Below are positions 31,449 through 45,475 of a DNA stretch of 64,000 nucleotides, in pieces. The translations under genes were made by a program, and so were the position numbers. This DNA is from Sporothrix humicola (Eukaryota; Ascomycota; Sordariomycetes; Ophiostomatales; Ophiostomataceae): the NCBI GenBank assembly GCA_021396245.1, contig WNYE01000074.1, forward strand, positions 1 to 64,000, in the 5' to 3' direction. A model generated the notes under the pieces. That model was not told the origin of the DNA, did no database searches, and saw only the letters and a program-made list of their open reading frames with translations. Each line of letters starts with the position of its first letter. Within the stretch, counting starts at the first letter, position 1.

Positions 31449-34400
31449 AGACTACACAGAAACAGGCACAAATGCATGGACATACGGTGCGCCTCAACCA
31501 GTGCAGGCATCAACAAACTCGCCAGTCCTGAGAGCGCACTGAAAACGCAAGGGGCTTTGGACAATTTTTTACCATTTGCATCAAGCCGCCCTCCCCTCAC
31601 CTCTCGAGCGAGAAGAAAACGACGCTGCAGTTAGCAGGCGACGTGCAGTAAGGGAACTAATAAAAGGGGCAGGCTGGATGCTAGAACAAAGAACGGGGGC
31701 CACACGCCGACCATGCACCACCAGAATTGACAGAACTGACAGAAGTGATTTTTAAAAACCGACAATAAAAAATGTAACGGTAGACCCGACAAGTGCGATG
31801 CAGTGGGGGAGGCTATCACTGATAGTGAAAGTGCTCCGTATTCATACCATTCGCGGTTAGCACCTCACGACTGCTTGGTTCAGATTTTGTTTCCTTGCCC
31901 CGGCTCGTCGTGCGCGCTATTTTGAGTCTATGGAGCCAACATGGGAGAGGGGAAAGCAACGGTCGAACCAGCTCGAGTTGTTAGATGTTGATGAGTCCAA
32001 TGGGCGGGACCGCAGAGGGCAGCATGGTGGGAACGGAACTGGCACCGTTCCTGCGTGGAGATGTGAGGGTTTGGTATGCCAAAAAAAAGAGTCGAGAACA
32101 AAAAGACAAAAAAAGGCCAATAGACGCCAAAGAGGCAGGGAAAGGTTGTCCATCTTGCGTCCCCCGGCGCATTATTTTCTGCACAAGACAGCCACTGTGC
32201 TATGGACTCCTCGTGGCAGGATGAATTGTGCCACTCTCCTCGGTGTGACTTCCTACTAAGCAGCAATGAGAGGGAGGATGGGCGGCGCCGGGATGTTGAG
32301 ACTCAAAAAACGAACCTGCGTCAACTAGAGTCGGCATTGTCTGTTGCAAAATGCCACTATTATTGCTGGCAGCCATCTCTTGGTCCGAGATAGATTGGCA
32401 GAGACAGGCGTGCAATGTAAATATATTGTATGGAACAAGGTGGTCAAGCATGAGGAAAATAGGGAATGGAAATGATGCAGCAAATGGGAGACAGTGATGG
32501 CTTGCTGTCATTCCTGTCCCCTCCTCCGGCTAGCTGCATACAACTGCCCAGATTAGGCCTGAGACACGGATGTTGGCAGATACTTGGAAGCAAGGGACCA
32601 GGGTAAAAACCGAAGTGCACATTGCATGCAGTGCACACCTTAGGTGAGCTTCCGTGCATAAAGCCTGCCACGGATTAGACACGACTGATTTCATATTTGC
32701 ATATAATTCTGCCGGGATGATCCGGGCTTCTAGGCTTCATACAGCGAGAAGGGAGAAGAAAAGTAAGACGAGCCATATGGCGAGCAAGACTGGATACGGG
32801 ACCGGCAAGTTGATTAATTGCTTTTCCTTAGGGAACATACGAATAACAGGGCCGCTTATTACTTTGTACGTGTGATTTCGCCCAGATACAAGAAGGAACG
32901 AGGAGAGCAGAGCCCCATGTGCTCTGCTGTGCAGTTCCTCCCACAGATCAGTCATCGTAACTGCCCATATCCTTGCGACGGACATCAAGCCTCGTCCATT
33001 TCCTAGTTCTCCATGTGGCATGCCGTTTGGCCCTTTGATTGCTTGCAGGCATCTTGCGCCGCATGTCTCCATCTACCACGGCTTCCACTTTGGTGTGTTG
33101 GTCATTGGGTGGATGTGTGACACGAAGCTCGTACAACCTGTGAGAATTAGAAGGGGTGGAAGCCAAGGTGGCATAATATTGTATGAAATAAAATACGGGA
33201 GAGTCTAGTTGGCAAACGGTGCACTCTCGCCTCGGACACGCTTCGATTGGAGAGGCTGGCGTGCCACCAAAGAGCGCCCCTCGCGTCTTTTTTCTCCTTG
33301 ACCTGTCCACCCACACCCACTCATTCTTCTTCTCGCTCATTTTATTTTTACGGACGTAAAGGTCGATGTTATTGCTGTATGGAGGGCAAAAGCGAGGCTA
33401 TGAGTTGACCGCTTTTCAAATTTTTCTTCATTTTTGGCACTGCGGTGCTTCCTGGTTCCTGTGTGCTTCTTTCCTATTTCACTTCCCTCTCTGTTTGTTT
33501 GATCCCTTTTGATAGATTGGCGTTTATCACCTTACTGCTACATTGACTATTTGATATTTGTTTACCGATGAGGCACACCGCCGAGTGCTCATAGTGCCTA
33601 CGGCGCTATCTACACGGCATATCTGTCTGTACGCCGCCCATTTCAGTCGAGGTGCATGGCAAAGGATGCGAACAAAAAAAAGGGACCATGACAAAAAGAG
33701 ATGAACAAGGCCAGCCGTGTAACACGAGTCGGTGGATAGCGTGGATAGCGTACACTTCCGTATCACGGCGGGTGGCCCTGCACCCCATTCCGTATTTTGT
33801 TTGCCTCTGGGTTGGATAGAGTGTAAGCGAGCAGACTTTTTTGTGTCACACACACTCTATGCCTATTTTCTCTTACGCAGACACACGCATACACGCATGA
33901 TACACGCTCTAACTCGCTTACGTTGGTCGGTCTTCGTCTCTGGCTCGCCTCTCACTCGCCTGATTCTGGCGTTTCGGGCGTACTCGTGGGTACTCGTAGT
34001 GCACGCTGCCAGGAAAGAATACATAGCCCAAGTACATGACTACATGACACAAGAAAGGCGGTAGCAGACAGAGGGCAAGAATGATCCCGGAAGAGCGCAG
34101 ATACGCACCCGGCAATTGCCACCGGGCAGCGCTTCGCCCGTAATGCATTTTAATAGGGATGCATCGCCGATGCTGCTCTCTTCTGGTGCACCACGGCCCC
34201 GGAGCCACGGCTGGCTGATGTTGGGGACAAAAAGAAAAGAGACCCGGAGAGAACTAACGCACGAAGCTACCGTAGGTACTGTACAACCCGGATATGATCA
34301 TTTATAATGAGAAACGTAGAGGCAATAGCACATTTGGCCGAATACCTAAAGCATCTTTTAGGAAGCCCCCACGACGGGGTCTCCGTTTTCCAGTCTCGTC

Positions 34401-37096
34401 TCGTTGCGATTCTGAGCTACTGTGTACATTGCTGTTCTTCCACTTTTTCTCGCTTCACGCCGGCTCCGAGCTTTTGACAGCTAACTTTTGACACTATTAA
34501 AGTCCCGCTCGCGATCCAGTGGCTACGTCAACATGGCCTGATCGTGTCCAGGGGACCACGCTAAATACAGTGCTTTATTTGTTGGTCTACTTTTTACTTT
34601 GGCGCACCTGTTGGCTTCCCCCACAAGCCTCTCCATAGGTCTCTCCACAGGGGACGTCGCGCTGTTCCAGCACGAGGCCAGCAGTCTGGAGCAGGCGCTA
34701 GGCCTGACCAGCCAAGCTTTTGAACGCAGGTCTCGACTAGCACCTCTAGGTTCTGAGGGTGTCAGTTTTCGGATGGATCTGTCTCCCTATCCCTGCGTCA
34801 AACGTTGATTTGTATCTGGCACCTTCCCGGTCCTCTTTTGTCCTTCTTAGGTCCTTTGAAAGGTGACAGCAGTGAGACTCACCACCCAATCTCGGCCCGG
34901 TAGCTCTTATAAGTACAGCATCTACTTTTGTATAAAATAATATGAGGCAGTTAGCTTTCATACCGTAACGGGCCCGATGCTAATAATAAACTGGAAAGGG
35001 GCTTATCCGTAGTCAAAGGAGGCTACGGCCCCTGAATTCTCGCTCCTACGAGCTGTATGTTGCATATTCCGGTGCTTGATGGGCTGGATTGCCTAATAAG
35101 CGAGAGGAAGAAGACAGGATTGCAGTCACAATCGATCATACTCGGCCAAAAATAACTACGTCACGAGGGGGGCGTCGTAGGAGCAAGAGGGCAGGTGACA
35201 GAGCATGAGGCACAGAGCATGGGGCGGGAGTGGGATGCATGTGGCTGCCGATGCAGCGGAAGGAGAATTTGACGTGGGAGCGGGAGAAAAAGCAACAACG
35301 AGGATGAAAAAGCCATTGAATGAAAGGTCATTAGGAATAATGATGTATCATGCACCATCCAAGCCCCAGACCGCCATTTGATATTTACGTGTCTCTATTT
35401 GTTTCTTTCAAACGGGAAATAAGGGACAGGAGAGAAAAAAGAAAAGAAGAAAAAGAGCAAAATAATGGGGTTGAGACTGATGTTCGATCTCACATTGCCT
35501 GTCCGTCTCTTGTCCACTTGCCTCTTTTGGTGCGTTTACAGCCCCCCCCCCCACATTGCCCTCCTTGGCTACCTTGCGGAAGCTGAGACCAGACAACGGC
35601 AGCATCTCACTTCCACGTTGTCTTTCCCTGTCGTCCCGGGTCTGCCGTTTACATTTTTTTTTTTTTTTAAACCTTCCCGTCAGCCCCGTTGGCTTTCCAC
35701 CCGCCGTAGTCAATTTTATCCTTCTTCCGTCTTGTGTCAGTTCTTGCAGATATCAGATGGTTGGTTTTGGACAGCCATCTGCTCAAAACAGAACACTCGG
35801 AATCAAAGACGCATGTTTTGCATCTGTAGCCTATTTTGGCAACTTATGGAGGGTTCAAGAGGGAGTGGAGACGGGCTTGAGAGACATTGATGCGCAAAGG
35901 AGACTGTTTCTTCTTCAACCCCATTCTCTATTCTGTTGGCAAAGGCGAGTGTGCGCAGAAGACCAAGTTCACGGCCCAGCTGGTGTGTTCCCCCAACAGA
36001 GACAGAGTCAAGTCACGCCGCTGTGTGTTTTTCGTACACGAGGTGCATATGAAAACTTTGATTCACCGCCGCCGGCCTTCCCTCCCCGACCATAGCTTTT
36101 CTTTTTACTCTTCACTCTCTTTGTCGATCCCGTCTTTATCCCTCGTCTTTTCCACCTTGTTCCTTGCTGAGTTTGTTACTTGTACACCCTTCAGAGGTTG
36201 TGTTTCCAAGCAAAGTCGCACTGCAGGACGGGACTCGCCTTCGGAAGAGAGGGTGCAACATAGGCGAGGGAAGGGAGTAATACAAGCAGGGTTATGCCCT
36301 GACCAGAAAAAGTCGCCTTCTTTATGTACTTGGCTTTTCTCACAAATTGTCTTTTTTCTTTCTCTTTTTGATAAAATAAAAAGACGAAACACGGACAGGG
36401 AGAAGAGAAGGAAGGGCAAGGGCAAGTGCAAGATCTGCTTCAAAAGGCCACACCATACTGCATGATCTAGAACCCCGAGGTTGTCTGTGTAGCCTTGTGT
36501 TTGGTCTTTTCCACGATGTATCTCACTTTTTGGGGCTGTCCTGTCCACTCCTTGTTACATACAATTGTGGTCCTTCGTTTGCCGTTGCTGTTCCTGGTAT
36601 AGGGTCGGTCGCTTATGTGGCTTGATGGCTTTTTGTCTTCATGCGGACAATTTTAACATTGCTGCCAAAATGCCTGCTTGTTTCGAGTACACATGGTTGT
36701 TTGCAATGGATATTCGTGGCGAGTGGTGAATTGTAATGGAGTCGCGAGATGGGAGAATGCAAACTCACATGGCCGGAGGCTGCTGCTCGACACTATGGTA
36801 GTTATTGATGTTGATTATAGTAGTATGTAGGTCTACTCGTATTTTATGTCATGGTAGAAAATAATCCAACCTTTTTTCCTGTTTAAAAAAAAAAAATTTC
36901 AAACAAAGAGCAAAAGAGCAACCAATCTTGAATTTTTTTTTAATATTCCCAGGATATTCAAAACCAACGATAGACTAAACTAGATCGCACAACATGCGAC
37001 ACAAAACCTTTAAAAAATTGCAGATAAAGATAATGGCAAAGCTCGAAAAGGCATCACAAAATTATCAATAGACGTTGGTTTATTCCAAATACATGG

Positions 37097-37111
37097 CTCC
37101 GTACGGAGTAC
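37097..37111. repeat. GTAC-N3 motif inside a perfect 12-base palindrome
   Basis: CTCCGTACGGAG (37,097-37,108) is its own reverse complement and runs into a second GTAC at 37,108. It joins the TCC and GGA spacer forms head to head. Confidence 0.7.
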
Positions 37112-40100
37112 TTTCTCTTCACAATCTTTTCTCCTTGCAATAAAATTACCCCCCCCTGACCGCCGTGCCCGACAAGCAAAAGACAGGTCTGCACGGCAAG
37201 GAAGGTCAGAAACAAGCACAAAGGGGATCATCCATGGAGACGGCCCTGTTGTGGGAACCTAGTGCCCCCAAGAAGCAACGGATGAGCTGATCGCTGCTAA
37301 ATAATGGGGCCGCGGGGACGTCAAAGCTCAAACAAATGAAGGCAAAAGAAACGGCGGCTGGCACTTTCCTCTCTTCATTGTAATGACGAACGGTTAGTTT
37401 CCTAAGACAGAAAATACTGGCGATGATCCCCTAAGCCACATTGTGCATAGTGCAGATGTGCCGTGCTTGACGCGCCTTTCTGCAAGCTGCTACGAGCATC
37501 TATGAAGAATTAAAAAGCACTCCTGCTTATGTTGGCCTTGCCTTTTTGGTCCATGATCGTTCTTTGGGACCCCGTGCGCGCAACGAATTGCTGTTATCGT
37601 CCTCGACACCTATACGGCATGGGACTGTCCAAAGGCGGCGAGAACAAAGCCAAGGGGAAGCGATGTGGATTGAAGCAGGCTACGAACCTCTCTGGGACTC
37701 TTTGATGTGCCGTCTACTCCCGTCAGCGGACACATCGACTATCTCTTTCTGGCGAAGATGGTCGGGTGATCATTATGGTGTGCACTGGAACAACTTGATA
37801 TCAACGGGTTCAGAGACATAAAAGCAAAAGAAAAAACGGAAAGAAGAGAAGAAAACGACCAGGAGCAAAAAAATAAGAAAAGAAAATGCCTCAGATGATC
37901 GAGGCTTGGATCCCCAACAGCTTTTTTTCGGGACGGCGTGATGCAGACTGCCAGCGGACCTTTTCTTTTCACCGTCTGCCCATGGTCATGATCTCAGCAT
38001 CGCAAATGTGGGCGGTGAAGAGAATGAGGTATGGCGAGAAGAGAGAACCTCCTCCCTTAGAAAAAAAAAAGCAACTCAAACGAGCATATCTTCACACGGC
38101 CGCAGCAGCCGCCGATAGCGATATATAGCAGATGCACCCTTTGCACACTCTTCCCTGTCGCATTGCTGCTTGAAGTTGCACCACGTCTGGCGGCTCGCTT
38201 CTGGCGGCTCGCTGGTGGTCCATAGACGCCTCCGAATGTCACGAGGCGAGCCTTTCCAAGCAGGGATGCCCTTGCTCGGATCCGCTGGACAGGCCCGTTT
38301 ATCGTTATTCCTCAGCGTATTTTGTTGTTGTTTTACGTGTGCCTGTGTGCACTGCTCCGTGATCTTTCTGCACATTTTATAGTCGTCGGCTGCCTCTCGG
38401 CCGTTAATCTGCGCATTTTGCTTACGTCCCTCCCAACTCCCACGGCCCCTCTCGCGCCTCAACTGCCTACTTGTCTACTTGGCTTCTTTTGCGGACATTA
38501 TATGCTGGGCCAGGACTGGGGGGCGTTTCTCGTGTTGCCTGCTTTCTCGCTTAATTGAAGAAACTGCGCATCAATAAACGATCTCTATCCTCTTTCTTGG
38601 GCAACGTGCTGATTGCATCTTGCTCGCTCACTATGTGATCTTCTTTCTTCCCCCGTACTCTTACTTACTGTGTGCTTCGTCCCCATCGATTTTTATGATC
38701 CAAGGCCAGGCTAACCGCTTGTCTATGCGTTTGGTCTTCGGGAAGGCCAGCGTTCCACCCCCAAAAGCAGTTTCCCTGTCATGGATTCCCTGCTCATCCC
38801 TCACTACCGCCCCGTGTCTTTGTCTTGTCTGGGACCGATGCAGAAAGTAGCAAACGGACACCTGAAGGCGACATATGGTACGCCTTTATTATTCAAAGGT
38901 ACCGATTGCTCACGTCTTTTTCGTATATTTCCATCTTGGAAGTATTGCTTGTTGGTTCCAAATGCGAGTAATGTATCTGTATTTGGATATCTGTCGCCAA
39001 GCCCACGCCCTTGGATTCTCACCGCAATGTCGCCTCAATGACTGTTGAATTCGGAATGATCGGCATTTATTGTGTCTGTGAAACTGGCCATTGCATTTTT
39101 TTTATGTGTGCGTGTTTTTGGAAGTGTGCTGCGTACGGCTCAGCTCCATCGTGTACAACCGGTTCTCATAATTGTGCGCGTCTCCATGCTTTGTTTGATT
39201 TTGCGCGATCCAAAAATGCTACAATTATATTCTCTTTTGTAGAAGCAGGGAGACGCCTGGTTCCCGCGATGTCCCAGCCCTGCCACGTTATTTTTGGCCC
39301 CAAGGCGGGAAATTGGCTGAGCGACAAAGACATCGACAGACCGCGACCGCATATAGTCAAAACAGCAAACGGTGCTTGTGCTCACTAGAGAGTAAAACAC
39401 CACTAAACACAAAGCAGCCACAAGCAATCACCCATATAAGTAGGGAGCCAGGGGTTGACTGGCTTATGGCGGCGTCGTTTTTTTTTTTTTTTTTGGTTTA
39501 TTTTTATTTGATCCCCTACGCCAGACATGAACGGAAAAAGGGAGGAGAGGGAGGAAAGGGAGAGCTAGAGGCAACGGTAAAAGGGGCACATGGGGCCCAT
39601 AGTGCCAGTGTCTACGATGCAAGTCAGATGCGAAAGATACAGTTGATACAAAAGTACTTACTCCATGACTTCTGTGCTAGATCCATGAGTATTGGGACGA
39701 GCCGGTGAAAATGGTAAGACATCCGGATACGCTACCCCGGCACGGAGCACATCATGTTAGCACGGAAGATTTGGAGATTAAATGATTTAAAAATACCGAG
39801 AGCTGGGCGATGAGACGGGCGCTCTCGATGTCGAACCGCGGTCCGTACAGTGTAGAGATTCTATGGGCAGAAGAGGCACACGGGCAATACGTGTTTGGCA
39901 ATATCAACGAGGAATGGGGCCTGATATCCGAGGAATGTATCTCGTTTCTGCAGGCCGCATGGTTCGGATAATCGACCACAACGGCGTTGCATGCTTGATC
40001 CTCTTTATACCATGCCTCGTCCTGAATTTCTGATATTGCCGTTGTTCTATTTTATTTCGTCCTTTGTTTTCTTTGTTGCTTTTGCTTTTTCATCCTTTTC

Positions 40101-43072
40101 TTTTCTCTCCCTCCCACACAGTCTCTCACCGCGTATGTTGCATTTCGTAAGTCTTCATTCAGCGTTCTTTACCTTTCCTTTCTCGACAATAGTCCGCAAA
40201 CAAACAATGCGAAGACAAGGCAAGATGCCACTGTCTTACATGTGCGTGCCTCCCTTTCCATGCATTCTCGTTTCCATGCCTCCTTGGGCTGCCTTGTATC
40301 TTTCTTCTTCGTCTTCTTTTCTTTCTTTTGTACACAGGAGTCCGTTTTTGGTGTGTTTGTGCAGGTATATTTTCTTGATGCTGGGGGACCCCTGATCCGT
40401 TGCACAGCATCGTGTGAGCACCCTGTCGCCTTGCCTGAGAAGACGAAGCGAAGGGCGAAGGAACGAGAGAATCCCAGATGGAATGGCCACACAATATTTA
40501 CGAATTGATTTCTGTCGTACCATCGCCTCTCAAACGTTGCGGCCAACCGCCTGTCTCCGACTCAGCGATGCTGCGGGTGCCCTGCCTGAGGGACGAAGAG
40601 TTATTGTACGCACTGGTTTTGAAAGTGAGATATGAGCATTGGCCCCTCTGCTTGGCACTGATTCTATTGTGAGCTCGTATTCTCTTCTTCTTCGTCTTCT
40701 TCCTTTATTTTTATTTCATTTTAACTAAAAAAATATCGAAACGTATGTTGTTGCTATTGTTGCTGCTTGACGTGTCCCTTTCTTGCATCCCTTTCTTTTT
40801 CGTTCCCCTGCATCGAAGCCATATGTGCATCGGTAGCCGCTTTCAGTTCCATTGCCACCATACTTGTACCTGGCCATTTTAGCTCCTGCACATGTTTAAT
40901 GCTGCTGCTGGCTGTGAGATGCCCCTGCCTTACGGCGAATGCCGCTCGTTATTAATACCGTCTGCATATGCACAGTCCCGGAGCGTGTCGTGGCTGGCTC
41001 CCGTGTTTTGTCTCTCTCTCGCGCGCGCCCGTTTTTTGTCTCTGCACCTTGTCCCCTCTCTTTGTCCACCTTATGTCTCTGGCTCACTATCGTTTTGTCT
41101 CTTTCGTTGTGCCTGTTCCTTGCCAGTGTCTCTGTTAACCCTCGCCCGTTGAATTTCCACCTGCTGGCCCCTTTCGTCTCCCTTGCTTGAGCCTCGAATC
41201 CTCCGGGCCTTCAAGATCTTAGGATAAGCAGCACCTTTCACCCTCCTGTCCACTGTTCCCCTCCCCTTACTGTGAGGGATGGCCATGAGGCCCCACTGAT
41301 TTGCTCGTCGCTCCGCTCTGTGCTCGTCTTTGACTCTGATCAATGGACTCTTTGCCTTTGTGGAAACAGGCCAGTCTTTGCCTGCCACGAGAAGAGCCAC
41401 TAGCCGGACGGCGTACAGTCGCGCGGGGCCACCTGTGTGCGCGCCAGGCCCCAAGCGGCTTCTTTTTGTCCCGTCTCTTTTGTTTCTGGCATGGTTGATG
41501 GCGTCGCCGGTTCCCTTGTTCTCGGTCTGCTCCCATCCTTTTGTGACCTTTTCTTGCTCACTGTGTAAAATTTGAACTTGCTTTTCTTTCTTTTTTCGCT
41601 CTCTTCTTTTACTCACCTTCTCACATCCAAGCGCACACGAGGGCACAGGCTAGGGATATGGAAAGCCACCTGGTGCCCTTGCCAGCGGGTTTGACTGGTG
41701 CTACGCCATACTTGGCTTTCGTCCGTAGGAACTAAGCCATTGTCGAGATGACGCTTTGTGGTGATGTCTGTGCGTCCCGCCGCCCAGGGAGTCTATTGGC
41801 TCCTTCCGGCCTCGGTTTACCGGCCCCGGCAACTATGGCAGCAGTACAGGCCCTAAAGGGCACTAATCTGATAGTCCCTCGTTCCTGATAGTAGAGCTAC
41901 AGTGCATCAGTACCTACCGAAATAATGAATACAGCGCACTTTTTCAAATTTAAGCCTCATCACCATGAGGCTGTCTTGCGTTAGCCTTGCGCCGTTGAAT
42001 TTTTGCACCATGATTTTCACCTTTTGCTCTATTTGTTCTAATTGTTCCATTTGTTCTTTTTTAATTCTCTTTGTTCCGTGTTCTTGTTGTCCTGGCGTGG
42101 TCCTTTCTAAACATTTTGCCCGTTTTAGCGACCCGGCTAGCTGTCTGTTGGCTGTCAAAAGTGTCTTTGTTGTCGCTGGTTCTTTCAAAAGGCCCAACAG
42201 CACAGCGTCAAAGGCGCGGGCCCTGCCGCCCACTGGCAGAGGCGGAAGTTGGGCGAGTCAGAGAAGGAGGGGAATGGCTGGACCGGGAAATGGGAGCGAG
42301 GAAAGAGACGAACTATTGCAAGACGAACCGGGCGAGGAAGGTGCTGTTTCGGCAAAAGGCGACAAGGGACATGAACGGGAAGAACAGTTTTGCTCCTTCC
42401 CTGCCCGTATGCATGGCAGTAGGTCCGGGTTGATGACAGTAATACAAAGACAATTAAGGAAGGGACGATCAAGGTGCACGTGGAAAGGGACAAACTTGGA
42501 AGTCCGAGACTTTCGGAGAACGGTGGTACCTTGCAGGTATTGCTCTGTTGAACAACAATACATTCGAAACACGATCATTCATGCTTGAGTACTCGTCCGC
42601 CACCAACATGACAAAAGCTCTGCATAGAGCAGCGCGCTGCGAGCAAAGAATTTCCCGAAATGGACACAAATTTCGCAATATGACCGGCCCTCACCTTGCT
42701 TGCGCCGGCTCCAGGCTCTGGGTTCTGAACTTCTGAGCCGCCCTGGGCCAGGCCAGACCCACGACCTCAATTTACCGACTTTGCCCCCCTTACAGCGATA
42801 TCAGCAAAACAAGACAGGTCAACCCTCGCCCTCGCGTCTCCAGACCCGCCCAGCCGCTAATACGGCCAAAAGAAAAGAAAATGGAAACCGATAGAGCGAC
42901 CAGACGAGGTAAAAAAAAAAAGACGAGGTACGAGTTGCAAGGGATTCAGCCGGATGGCGAAAGGCACAGAAAACAAAGTTGAAAAACACCAAGGCTGCTA
43001 CGGCTGCCCCAAGCCGATTGCGGGTAGGGTAAGTATCTTGCAAGCGGTGCCGCTTCGTGTTATTCCTATTGT

Positions 43073-43083
43073 GTACGTCGTAC
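43073..43083. repeat. GTAC-GTC-GTAC motif
   Basis: Exact copy of the dyad with a GTC spacer, the first of three copies within about 800 bases. Confidence 0.65.
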
Positions 43084-43504
43084 TGACAGCTCTAATAGTA
43101 TGGCGCTCTGTGCATTCATACCATCTGCATTCTGTGTTGGCTTCTCACTCATCGCCTCTCTCGAACGGACAGTGTTGTCCCATAAGGGCCCCATGCGATC
43201 GATGCACCACCGACATACAAATGATGACTTCGTACATGGTTCTCCGTCCAAGCACGAAAGATGCATTCCAAAGCTACCAGTATCTTTTTTCAGATGTCCC
43301 ATTCTTCTTGAGCTTCTCCAGCCAATAGGATCGCCATGCGGTAGCCCGACGCCAAAAACCGACAAAAGAAGAGATAAAAGACATCAGAAAGTGGCCGATT
43401 GAGCTTGGACCTTGCCCCAACCAAATCCCTGCTCGTCTCTGGCTCCCGTGAGCCACCGGGTCGCCCACAGACGATGGGGCGCGGCGCCATGTACTGCGCG
43501 ACGC

Positions 43505-43514
43505 TACGGAGTAC
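43505..43514. repeat. TAC-GGA-GTAC motif
   Basis: TACGGAGTAC; it lacks only the leading G of the full dyad. Confidence 0.6.
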
Positions 43515-43849
43515 TACTCACACTATTGTGTAGTCTGAATGGATGAGGACGCTACTGCGAACTGGAGACACAGGCGATGAAAGTCGTCTGAAGAGGGCCG
43601 GGATGTAAGTTGTATGCACCTAAGATGTCCATCGCTGCCGGTTTTTCGTTTTTTGTCACGGGTACGCTCGCTTTGTGGGCACTCTTCGCTTCTCCTCTTG
43701 TTCCCCCTTTATTTTGGCTCTCTCTGTCTCTGAACCATACCTTGCAACAAGTAATGGAGGGTGGGGCCTGACCTTCTTGACGCGCATGAGCCCAGTCGGC
43801 TGATCTGCGACCTTTTGTTTTTTTTATTTTATTTTTATTTTATGTTTGA

Positions 43850-43860
43850 GTACGGAGTAC
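43850..43860. repeat. GTAC-GGA-GTAC motif
   Basis: Exact copy of the dyad with a GGA spacer, 20 bases after a T-rich run. Confidence 0.65.
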
Positions 43861-44689
43861 ACAGTATGCAAGGCAGTTAACGCAGGCGAGGAAAATAGGA
43901 AAACCACCAAAACCAGACAATTTCCTTGTCTGCTGTATCCTTTACAGAGGTGTCTGACACTGCACGGTGTGCAGCCAAATAGGATGGCGAGGACGGGTGG
44001 GCATGAGGTGAAGCCTTTCTTATTAAACTTATGCGGTGTGTGCACGATGCAAAATACACATTCACAGTATGCACAAGTGAATACAACTAACACACATCAA
44101 GCATCGAAAACCAGCACGCAGCAACAACGCGTCAGGAGCAGGGGGAAAGAGATGCAACGCGAGGCCAAAGGAGAAGCGAAAAACGCGTCGTTTATCGTGC
44201 ATCATAACACGGCCACGCACAAAAGAAAGCACACAATGTTCATTTGGGGCACACAATACTTGAAGAGATCGGGAAAATAAATCCAACACTTTCCCACCTT
44301 GGTTGGAGGAATTAGTGATGGGCACTGTTTATTGACGCACAAAGCTGGCCAAGTACTCATCTATCGCGCTTCTACAAATGCCTGTCACAAAAGTATCCAA
44401 GAGAAAACCAAAGGATGCATTCTCACGACGACATACAAACTACGGTCGTCGTTCATTTGCATTTCAAAATCCCATTCTCCACAATGCCGGCATTGCGAAA
44501 TTCTGACGAGCAAGAGTGACTGGGGGAACAGCAGCCCAAACAAACCAAATCCTGGTCGATGATCCGCAAGACAGCACTGACCCGAGTGATCCCCCTTCCT
44601 TGCCGTCGATCGAGAGGCCCATCTTGACAGGAAGGGCAGATACACTGTCGCATCAGTGGAAGGCGGAACAGGAGCGTGCATACGGAAGG

Positions 44690-44935
44690 GTGGGCGAGAG
44701 GGTGGAAAAAAGAAAAAAAAAAAGGAAAAAAAGAGGGGAGTGGAGAGCTCACCAACTGAAGCGAGAGAATAAAATGCAAATGAGGTAAGGGCCGAGAACG
44801 AGGCAGTGGAAGAAAAAGAAAAGAAAAGGAAGAGGCACCAAAAGAAAAGAGATGGAGCAAATAAAAGATACAAACTCGACAAAGCGGATCATGGGCCACA
44901 AAAGACAGAAAAAGACAGTGGAGGGCCAAGAACGA
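44690..44935. other. Purine-rich block opposite in strand bias to the medA leader
   Basis: About 245 bases of plus-strand sequence dominated by A and G, including runs such as GGAAAAAAAGAGGGG. The bias reverses about 300 bases further right. No coding potential is credible. Confidence 0.6.
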
Positions 44936-45450
44936 TTTACGAAGTTAGGTCGACTGCTAACTTACACCACACGACTAGGGCGAGCGAGGACTCGTACAAG
45001 GGAGCCCTGTCACTCCACACATCTATCACAAACAACCAATCAACACATGCCAATAAACATACACCTCCCTCCAAATTCCGGATATTGCATACACGCCCCC
45101 CTGGCAGGCTGTGGATGTGGCAGACTTACGACGTATTCGCAGGACACCTGGTTTCAAGGACAAAATTTTTGTCGTTCTGAGAAAACATACGAAAGATTGG
45201 GGACGTTACGGCCATCTTTTGACATCGCCCACACTTTACGGGGAACCCTGAGTGAGTGACGCGATATGTCTTTCTTTCTTTTCTTTTTCATCCTTTTGCT
45301 TTTGTCTGTCCTGCGCCTAACCGTCTAGTGCTTGAATTCAGCTTTGCATGGAGCGCCTGCTCACTTTTACTTGCCCGTCCTTCTTTTTTCTTTATGTTTT
45401 CCGTTGTATTATTTGTTGTTTCTATACTTACTGGAGTAGACTTACTTCCC

Positions 45451-45475
45451 TTTTTTTTTTTTTTTTTTTTTTTTT
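45451..45475. repeat. 25-base poly-T run
   Basis: Twenty-five consecutive T at the left part of the pyrimidine-rich region that runs towards medA. The exact length may be unreliable. Confidence 0.9.

Noticed and set aside
31960..31985. GGTTCGACC-like sequence on the minus strand resembling a tRNA B box
   Set aside because: Flanking sequence does not fold into tRNA arms and lacks an A box at the right distance.
41907..42588. ORFs on both strands around 42 kb, one with a QLEQIEQK-like stretch
   Set aside because: The coiled-coil look comes from a degenerate TTGTTC repeat at about 42,022-42,060; no start context, splice support or family match.
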